Shown: in pieces, positions 42,701 through 52,500 of the stretch
How the letters are laid out: each line of letters starts with the position of its first letter
Position numbering within the stretch: the stretch's first letter is position 1
Source: Lutjanus erythropterus
Lineage: Eukaryota; Chordata; Actinopteri; Lutjaniformes; Lutjanidae
Length of the DNA stretch: 64,000 nt
Assembly (NCBI GenBank): GCA_020091685.1
Contig: CM034608.1
Coordinates: forward strand, 5,739,751 to 5,803,750
Direction: 5' to 3'
The notes under the pieces: model-generated
The model's input: the letters and a program-made list of their open reading frames with translations, nothing else
The model's database searches: none
What the model was told of the DNA's origin: nothing
Program-made: the position numbers and the translations under genes

Positions 42701-45700
42701 GAGCTATATTGGGGCCAAAAGTTTTGTACTTAAAAAAAGAAACTTTGAAACTGAAAATTCAAGTTTTGATCTTGAATTCTGAAACATATATCAATGTATT
42801 CAAAATAAAAATAATTGCACAAATTTTTTTTTCAGGTTAATTATGATTCACTCTCGTAATTCTTTTGAATAAATTACTTATTTTCATTTTTCACTTTCAT
42901 ATATTTTGATATTTGAGATCCTATTTTTTTCAGTTGCATGTTTTATCTTTTCAGATTCAAATCTTATTTTTTTTACAGTTTCAATTTTTTTTTTTTTTTT
43001 TTAGTTTCAGATCTTTCTTTTTCAGTTTCAGACTTTTGGCCCGGATTTCACGTGGGGGGCGTGGCATCAACTGAGAGGGGTGTGGAATCATGACAGACAG
43101 CTTAACAAAAAGGCTGGGGACCTTCCCCTATCACATTGCCTTCAGGGAACATAAGAACTAAAACAATTCAACTCAACACTTTATGTAGGCTATCCCATGT
43201 GATTGGCAGTGAAAAAACTGATGTCAGTGACAAACTAGCATAGCATGCATGAATATCCTGCACAGCTAAATCTGTTTTAATTTCCTCTGTAAGGCTAAAG
43301 CTGCTAATATGTCACTTTATATAAGTTTAATATTCTTTAATACGTGGTAAATTTATCCAAATATCGCCTTTTTTGAAATTTACTCCAACGTTTTTGGAGA
43401 TGTGAGATGTGAAAGCTGTTTTAGACAGTACTGAGGACCAATTGCAGAAGCGGAGGGATAAATAATGCCAGATTGTGCACTTCAACAGATACACTTCAAT
43501 GCTTTCCACGTAGCACTGTGAACGCAGCACAGTGTCCGCTCGCAATGATGGCTTCCGGCTTTGTAGGCCCACCTGCTGGAGCAGCACACAGGCGAGAAAT
43601 GTTCAAAATGAGAGGATTTTTGAAATTGTGGAAATTCACTAGTATTAGTATCTAATACTACATTTCTGGTATCGTGGCATCCCTAGTGAGCACAAAATCA
43701 GTGGCGCACAACAAATAAACATCAGCCACTGCCATTGGTGAATCTTATTTGCCAATAGGCCAACTGCAGTCAAGGCAAAACTTATTGGCTGACAAATCCC
43801 TAATTTCAAACAGTCAACACATTTCAGTAGAGTTGTTGCAATACACAATAAGAGGGCTTGAAAAAACCTAACTAAATAAGAGCATGGTTTCCACCAACAA
43901 TGAACAGCAGTCAGTCATTACTAAAGATCATAACGTTGGAGCAAAGAGTGCTACACAGGGAGTTACAGGGACAAGCAAGTTTAAATAGTCAGAGAGAGCA
44001 GTGAATAATTAAATTAGTTGGAAAATTGTTTTGTTTCCATGGAATGTGAGTAAGACAAAAGCAGGAAAACAGTTCCTAATACTATCTACCTAGGTATGAC
44101 AATTATTTGACAAAAGTATTAAAGCTTCTTGTCTGCACAGCAAACATCACAAGACCCCATAGTAACATATGGACACAGTCCAAGAAGCTAGGCTTTAATG
44201 TGAGAAATTGGCTAATTCTTAACACATTTTAAAGACTGGGACATAAAGAAACTGAAACTGTGTTATAAAGTGCCAGCAACCATATTCTCCTGATAAATCA
44301 AGCAAAAATACAAAATCCTCCAACTACAAGATCTCCTAAACTTGATTTACATCAAGATTCTTTAGATGAGAAGGAGGGGGACTGACAATGACCAAGATAG
44401 TTCCTAGTAAAAGAGGAAACATACAAGGAATTCAAGGAATTTCATAAAACTTCCTCTTTTTCTTGATGACTCTGAATACTAGAAAAAACTTTCATTAAGC
44501 AAACTCATTAAATAAAATCCTTTGAGAGGCTTGCTGCCATGCACAGTGGGCTGAGCTCAGACGCTCTGGAAATTTACTGAAATGTTGAAAAACCATTGCC
44601 AAACAAAAATGTTACATTAATTGAAGTAGTTTTGTAAGCTGTTGATCAAAGTATCCCACTGTTAATGGAAGTTGGGACTTGTCCAGCACCGTGTTAAGAT
44701 TGTACAGTGAACTAGATTTTCCCGACATACTGGGCCAATTCAAAAATTTGGTTATGTCTTGTAAGTTTTAGACATCCAAGTTTGCTATGGGGCCAGAAAC
44801 ATTAGGAACCAGCCCAAAGATCTATACAAGAAATCTGCACTTATTAGCCAGAAAAGATCAAATAAAACCTGGAAAATAAAGAAGAAACCCTTCATCATAT
44901 GATATCCTAGAGAACTCAAGGTAAAGAGACACAGATTACTCAGTCAAACCCTGACAAATTTTGGCTGTTGCTTTCAGGTGTGCTGATTCTGGTAGTGATG
45001 TGGGAAGGTGGTCAACAGAGATGCCATGGTGAGGAAAATGTTAATATCTGTGATGCAAGAGCACTTATTTTGATCTTTAACATTAGATCTTTAGGTCTTC
45101 CCCTCACTTAGAACAAAACGCCAACCGTGGTAGGTTAAGGAGCATTTGTTAACATTAACACCTACTGCAGCACACTGAGTGACCAACCTTTATCTCAATT
45201 TATTTCTACATTTAAGACATTCAAGTCTGCACCTTGTTTAAATACGTTTACATTTTAATTAATAGATTGGTAATTTAGTCTTTTAAATTACATGGGGAAT
45301 CCCTTCTTGGAACCCAAAGTGATGTCTAAAATTGATAAATGACTTCAGTGATTAATCAACCACCCAAACTGCTGCAGATAAATTGTATTTAGGAAATGTT
45401 AAGGGGTAACCACATATACCATGTCAGTGTCACAGGTCTACAAATCACTTGTTTTTGACTAACACAAGGTTAAAAACGCAAAGATATTACATTTACAATG
45501 ATCTTAAAAGGCTGAACCCAGATAATCCCCCAGATCACAAGAACTGTTCATAGTCACTTTACACTGCTCGTTTCCTCCTAAAAATTTGCAAGTAGAGATT
45601 ATTGAGAGTGAAAAGGAAGCTTAAGAAAGACTCTGTAGACCTACTACCACAGGAAAATAAAGAACATCAACACAACAATTGCACAGTAGTAGTCTTCTAT

Positions 45701-48700
45701 CAGTCTCCTATTCAGTGATGAGACATGAGGACACAGAGGATATCTGGATGTAACTGGTTATAGACCAGTCTGTGGTATCCCATTGTCACTTCTATATGTA
45801 TATCAAAACATAAATGAGGGAATGTGACCAAATTTACCCAATGGCAGACTGAAAATTTACTGGCTATGAAGCATTGCTAATGATGTGTCCAACCAAAGTA
45901 CATACACAAGAGAGGAAGAAGGTAACAAATTCTTAATGCCGTCCAGACCACACAACACCTCCAACTACAACTTCAGTGATAAAGTTGAACAAATTAACAC
46001 CTCACAGCACTAAGAGTTTAAAAATGTTGAATTTATGGAAGGACATTTTAATTATTTTCCACTGTACAGGTAAACACAGTGAAATGGCCACTGAATGCAT
46101 GTGCCTATAAAATGTAGCCCATTACATGTGCCATGAGAGAAAACATCTGTCAACCCATCCACTGTGCTTGAAAACACCAATAAAAAGAAGTTCTGATGAA
46201 CAACCCTCTTGAAAACAAGAATGCAAGGCTGAGTAATTTTTGGCCACAACTCTTACTTGCATCCAGTGGAAAAATCTGTTTTCCTACGCTTCACAAGTTT
46301 TATCCCCACACTATTACATGCACACTAATGCACCAGCTTGCATAAAAACATAATTCTAAAATAAGCCTGCATTCTACGAATTATATATGATTTCATAACA
46401 AAAGGTACAGCCTTTTGCAGCATTTATTATACTTTTAAACTACACTCCAGCTGTGCTGCTGCAAAAGCATAAAATATATTTGAAAAACCAGAAGTACACA
46501 CACTAGTCATCATCATGAGCTGTTATGAAGAAAACGGCCCACATCAACAGTTAAAGTCCTGACTCATCACGTCAGCCTGACCTACTGCTCACTGCTGACG
46601 TACATCTAATGCTGACAGAGCAAGAGAGACTCAGACGCCCATATACTGTTAATTCCTGTGTGGATAAAAAACAAACCACTGTGTGAACCAGACCAGTATC
46701 ATATAGGTGCAGCAGGGTTTTCAGATCAAACAGCTATCAGTCAGCTTTTCTAGCAGTTTATTTTGTTGAGTCCCTAACCCATCCATCAATGTCCACCCAT
46801 GTTTGTTTTAGTAATTTACAAGAACAGTTATAGAGCTGTGCTGATAAGATATTCAAGTTTTGGTACCAATACCAAAGGTATACTTTGATAACTTTCAAAA
46901 ATGTTGGGTTTTTTTTGTTTTTTTTTTATAAGGGTCTGACCTGCCGATTCCGATTTTGACTGATTCTGATTTTCAGTCTAAGAACTGGAATTGACAGCAT
47001 TCACAAACATTTTTGCAACTTTTCTTGTAAAAATTAAATTAGATGTTCATAATATGACACTATTAAATATTCATTAAATACTATTTAAATCTTCTCCAAA
47101 GTCCTCCAGGTTACAGCCAGGGCTTATTATAGGTTTACATTAAGATTATGAATCAGCTGAATGTGATCTCGCGAGACCATGGAATCTCGCTGGATTTCGC
47201 GGGACGCGATTTCACGTGATCGCCTGTGGAAGCAGATGTAAACAAACTGGAGATGGATGAGATGCAACAGTTTGCTGCCGCAAAACTTTGCCATGAGAAA
47301 AACAGAAGCAGAAGTTAAAGGAGTCTGGATGAGAAAATGTTTGAGGACACACATCAACACAGGTTGTTTATTCTTCATCCAGAACAGGAGGTGAGATTTT
47401 AACTGTCCCTCTGTGAACAGCAGTCTGCTGCAGGCTAACATTAACATGAAGAGCTACATAGTTTACGGCTGTTTTGCGACATTGTCAGCTGCTCTGTCTC
47501 GTTGTAGACTGTCTGTCTTCTCTTTATCTTGTTCTTGGAATCTGTCTCTGACACCAGCTTCAAGCAGACGTGTCAGAGTGTGTAGCTTTTATCAGCGCTG
47601 TGTTGACGTCACGTTCAGTTTGTCTGCTGCGCGCATGACGTGACCATCCTGCAGAACACGTGTGTGACAATGACGGGCACAGAATCGGATATGTGACGCT
47701 GACCGGCCGGTCACCGGTCAGGGCCGGTCACGCTGAAAACCGGCCGGTTCCGGTCTCTGGCCGGTCGATCGGTGTATCTCTACTATAAAACATTCAACTA
47801 AAAAAGACAGTTATTAAACAATGTCGAAATACAAGCCACAGTACAAGAACTTTGCCTATTTTGGATTTTACAATTTTGATTAAATTCAAGGAAGAAGCAA
47901 TCTGACCAGACGTTCAATGCCAGCTTTTGGTACTTCACAGTTTAATACTCTGTACCACACAACCACCTGTCGGTCAGTACTAGCGGCGAAACCATTAATC
48001 GGTTCATTTGAATAATCGACTGACAGAAAATTGTTCATTTTGATCATTTTCAGTGTATGAATTCATCAAAATGGCAAACAAAGTTAGACTTCCAACTGCA
48101 AACTGTTGGTCTAAACAACTGAATCATTTTGAGTCCATAAAAAAACATCAGGATTTAAGTGGGCAGTCATTCAGGGATCCTGACAAATTGAATAATTAAC
48201 ACTAAAAAGTATCTGTACCGATATGCTTTACTAGAAGAAGCACCTGTTGTATTTCACCCATGTACACCCAATTAAAGAGATCAGATTTACTGGAAAGATC
48301 AGGCTTAATTACTGGCATTCCCCTTACTAGACCAGTGTTCTGCAAGGTTAAGCTCAGTGAGTACAAATTAGATATGTATGTAACATTTTTGAACACAAAC
48401 CGTAGAGTTGTACATTTTTGTACTTTTCCAAAACATATTCAGGCAGCCACTGGTTTCCATATAATAGGAAGAAAGTACTGAGCCAGCTCTTGAAAGCCGA
48501 TTATGTAGTACAATCCATCACATTTAACATCAATTCTTCACTTTATTTTTGCCTGAGTTACAATATTGTTGGATGATAATGCAAATTATGTGCAGACTAA
48601 TTTGAAAAGTCTGTTCAACATTACCTAATCATGTTAATGTAACTCTGGCACTTTAGAGCTCTTACCACCTCCACTCACCCATTTCCTGGGGGAGACCCTG

Positions 48701-49495
48701 TTCTGAATTGAATAAAAACTAGCAGATGCATAGAACAAAACAAAAAATACACGTAGAAATCTATAACAGATGTAAAATGGTTTGCTGTAAAGTAAATGTG
48801 AGCTGTAGTTAATGGAGTGCAGCTTGCAAAGCCACTGCAACCAAGAAACCAAGTTGCAGTAAATTATATATTCTTGTTTCTTTAAGGGTGTATTCTCTTG
48901 GGTTACTACTCCACTGTCTGTACAGAAACACATTGATTTGCTGTCTGCAAAACTGCACACCCTGCACTTTGATCCAATCAGCACAATAACAGACTTCAAT
49001 AGCAACCTGAAGTATACAAACCTGTGTGAGAGTATTCTCCTTTTCCCTGCACTGTCAGAAATTTTAGCTGACATTTAAAAGTCTGAACTTCCAACTGTAC
49101 ACTGCCGTGCTGCCACATAATTCAGACTGAGGAAGCTTTCACCTCTTTGTCTTGTCAAAGTTAATGAAAAATGTCACTGCTTCCACCCCTTCAAAATCAT
49201 TCTTTGTGTGTCTTTTGGTTGCCATTTTGCATAAACTATTGCTGTTCATGACAACTAAACTAAACATACAACTGAGAATCTGAGAGCTACGGGCAACAAC
49301 ATTTCTCCTGTGGCTGTAAGGTACCACCAGGAAAGACCTCAAATGAATTAAATATGATGTGGTGAACCAAATACCACATAGAAACTAAGTTTGTATAGTT
49401 TATGGAGGGTTGTTTGGTTTTGTTTTGGCTAAATTTGCCCAGGGTATGCAGTTTGTCAACAGCAACACAGTGCAAAGATATAAAATATATATGTG

Positions 49496-49526
<31 letters not shown>

Positions 49527-52500
49527 ACACACACACACAGACACATCACCCATCTTTGCTCACGACATGAGCCTCTCTTAGCCTCAGCTGTGCATATATG
49601 AACTTTTTAAAATACAAAAATGCTCAATTATTTTATCTGTATCAACCATGACAAGGAGGTAATTAATGGTTATAAGCAGCAGCTGAAAAATTCCATATCA
49701 TTCATCCTTAACATCTTGATATAAGTTAGTCGAAATATTACAACTGTGTCATGTTGTTATTGCTTTTCTCAAGACAAAGTTTACATTTTTCTCATTATGA
49801 CTCAAAATATTTTAAGCTTTATTCTTAAAAACACTTTTTTTTTCTTCTTGACAGTGGCCTTGGTTCACCATCTTACCTTTTTAAGTGACTAATGCATGCA
49901 AATGTGTTGATTAAAGGTCTATATTAATTTCAAATGCCAATTATCTTGATACAGCTATTAACTGAAGGTATGAGCTTGAAATTAGAGATTATTTCACATG
50001 ATAATCATTCAACTGCTAGAACTCCCTGTGGGGTTCAAACCGCAGATTCAACAGGCATGGAGCTGCAATGAACGTCTGAACCTCCCAAAATAGTAGATCA
50101 TTGTGAGCTATATAAACGCTGTCATGCTGGAGGTCATGGTAATGCAATTTTCCCCAGTAACAGAAATGGTTGCAGCGTACTCCTCCTCCTCCCTCTGTCC
50201 ACCACCCCGCCCACTTCAAGAACCAAGCGCACCCCCACACAGCCCCCCCTCATATAGCTGAGGATCTGGGTCTAGTGCATGGTATCACAGTAACCGTGGA
50301 GGAAAAATACATCCATTTTAATCAGGCCAGCGTCGCTGCTGCTGCTGCTCTTGCCGCTATCTAATTTGCGTGACGTCTTGTTCAAATAGGCTCACACAAT
50401 CTCAATCTGTGTCCGCGTGCATGTGTGTTTGGGTTTGGTTTGTTGCTGAGAATGAGGAGGAGGCGGTGGTAGTGGTGGGTGTATGCTATAGGGAGTGTGC
50501 GCGCATTACAAGCACTAGTTTTGATTCACTGTTTCCCCCAAAGGCCATTTTCCATGGTAGGTAAGAATTCAAGAGACTTAAATCTGTGCAAGACACAAGC
50601 AGCCAAACACAGCTCACTCTGCCTCTGTGAGCTGTTGTATAATTTAGCCTACGTGCAAACTAGTGCTTAAATGATTAGTAACAGCATTAATAAAATTATG
50701 TCAAAGTTGTGTAAATATTTTATGTATGTGGAGCTGGAAAAGAAATTCCACAATGTCTAACAAGCCCTGGCCCAGGACTGTCATACTCCGAGTCACGGTC
50801 CTGCAGTTTTATGTACAAGAACTTGTTTCAGATATTTAATTTATAGAAAGAAATGCAATAGATTTGATCTTTTGGCAGCCTTTGAGGTGTGAAAATGTTA
50901 GGTGAGTGGAAAGTATCCCAAAAATCCTGCTTTAACTTGACCAAGAAAGGCCTGTTCAGTTTACCTTATCCCAGTTTTGAGAATCCTGGCTATGTCAGTG
51001 GCCATTTAGAAACTAGGATACTGTGGCATCTAAACATCTTATCTTGAACATTTGTTTATCAGAAACTTCAGTATGGTTATGATCATGCATACAAGTATAT
51101 GAATAACCAGGCTTCTCATGTTCCATGAAAAAGCTATATTGCAAATATGATCAAAAACAGGAAATCACTCAAAAGCAAGATAGTTGTATGCAACAGACAG
51201 TCCTGAACCAGGGCTTGTTGGCAACATTAGCAAATCAAGTTTTGTGTTTGGTTGACATTGTAAGCTTTCTAAAAAGTAGAGGATGTGAATTAGCACCAAA
51301 ATGATTAGACAATTAATCCACTTAAACTTGATTTCCCAATTTAATGACTGACAAACGCACAAATAAGTTGTCACTATGCATTGAAAATATCAAAAAACAG
51401 TTTGTGAGGTCATGTGGTGGGATTTTGCGAGTTAGTGTTTAACAACTACCACTGCCAATGAAAATCTAATTTACTAATATTACTTATTCATTTCACATTA
51501 CGCTCAGTCACATTTGCCAACTTCCTTCATCACTCTGGCTTTCACCTTCCTGGAAGTTATGGCAACTATAAGATATATCAATTCTTTGTCAACAGTATGA
51601 TATTTGCCAATATCACAAAGTCTGCTATGATACAATCCGATACAGTTCAGGGATCAATATCAGATGATATCATATGTCCATTGAATACACTGATTTACAT
51701 TTATGTCAACTCTTAAAAAGCAAGAGAGCAAATGTTATGATTATCAGTTTTATGACTTAACTCTTCCAGACATTTGTCACACAGACATGCTATGGGAATT
51801 TCAAAATAAAGGCATATCTTAAAGATGATGCAATAGATCCGACACTTTCACTTTGCATCAGTAATACTGGACTGTTGAAAACTGAATCCATATATTGATT
51901 CAAATGAGTTTATCATTACACCCATATTGTTAATAACTATAAGTTGTAACATTTTTAAGTATTCAACCACTTAGCTAAAATGCAAAACATTTGCTGGTTT
52001 AAGATTCTCAATTGTTAAGACTTTCTGGTGGTTATAACTACAGTTAAGCATTTTGTCTATTAAATATGGGAAAAAACAGTTTAAGTCACTGGACTAACTG
52101 ATAGAAAACAGCAAAACTGCAAGTATTCACATCTGAGAGGCATTTTCACTTCATTTTTCAAGAAGCTAGTGATTAAATTTCAGTCATTTAATCAATTTAA
52201 AGACTAACCCTATCAGTACTCATTTTCTGATTTGTATCATGGACTAGATATCTATGACTTTTAGATTCTTATTAAAACCAATGGAAGAGGATGCTCTGGG
52301 AACTTGTAATTGGCATTTCTCTTTCATTACTTTCTGGCATTTTATAGGCCTAATAGGATAAAAAAATTAACGGATAGTGAAATTAAATGATGGTTGCAGC
52401 ACTAGTGAAAACTGCTCAAGTACCACCAGTTGGTAGTAATCACTAAACCTTGGCCACACCGCTTATAATTAGGCCCTGATGGGGATCACCTGCGGTCACT

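Noticed and set aside
48634..49074. 146-codon open frame on the minus strand in intron 1
   Set aside because: No domain, no splice-consistent context, and AT-rich composition like neighbouring intron; expected by chance at this length.
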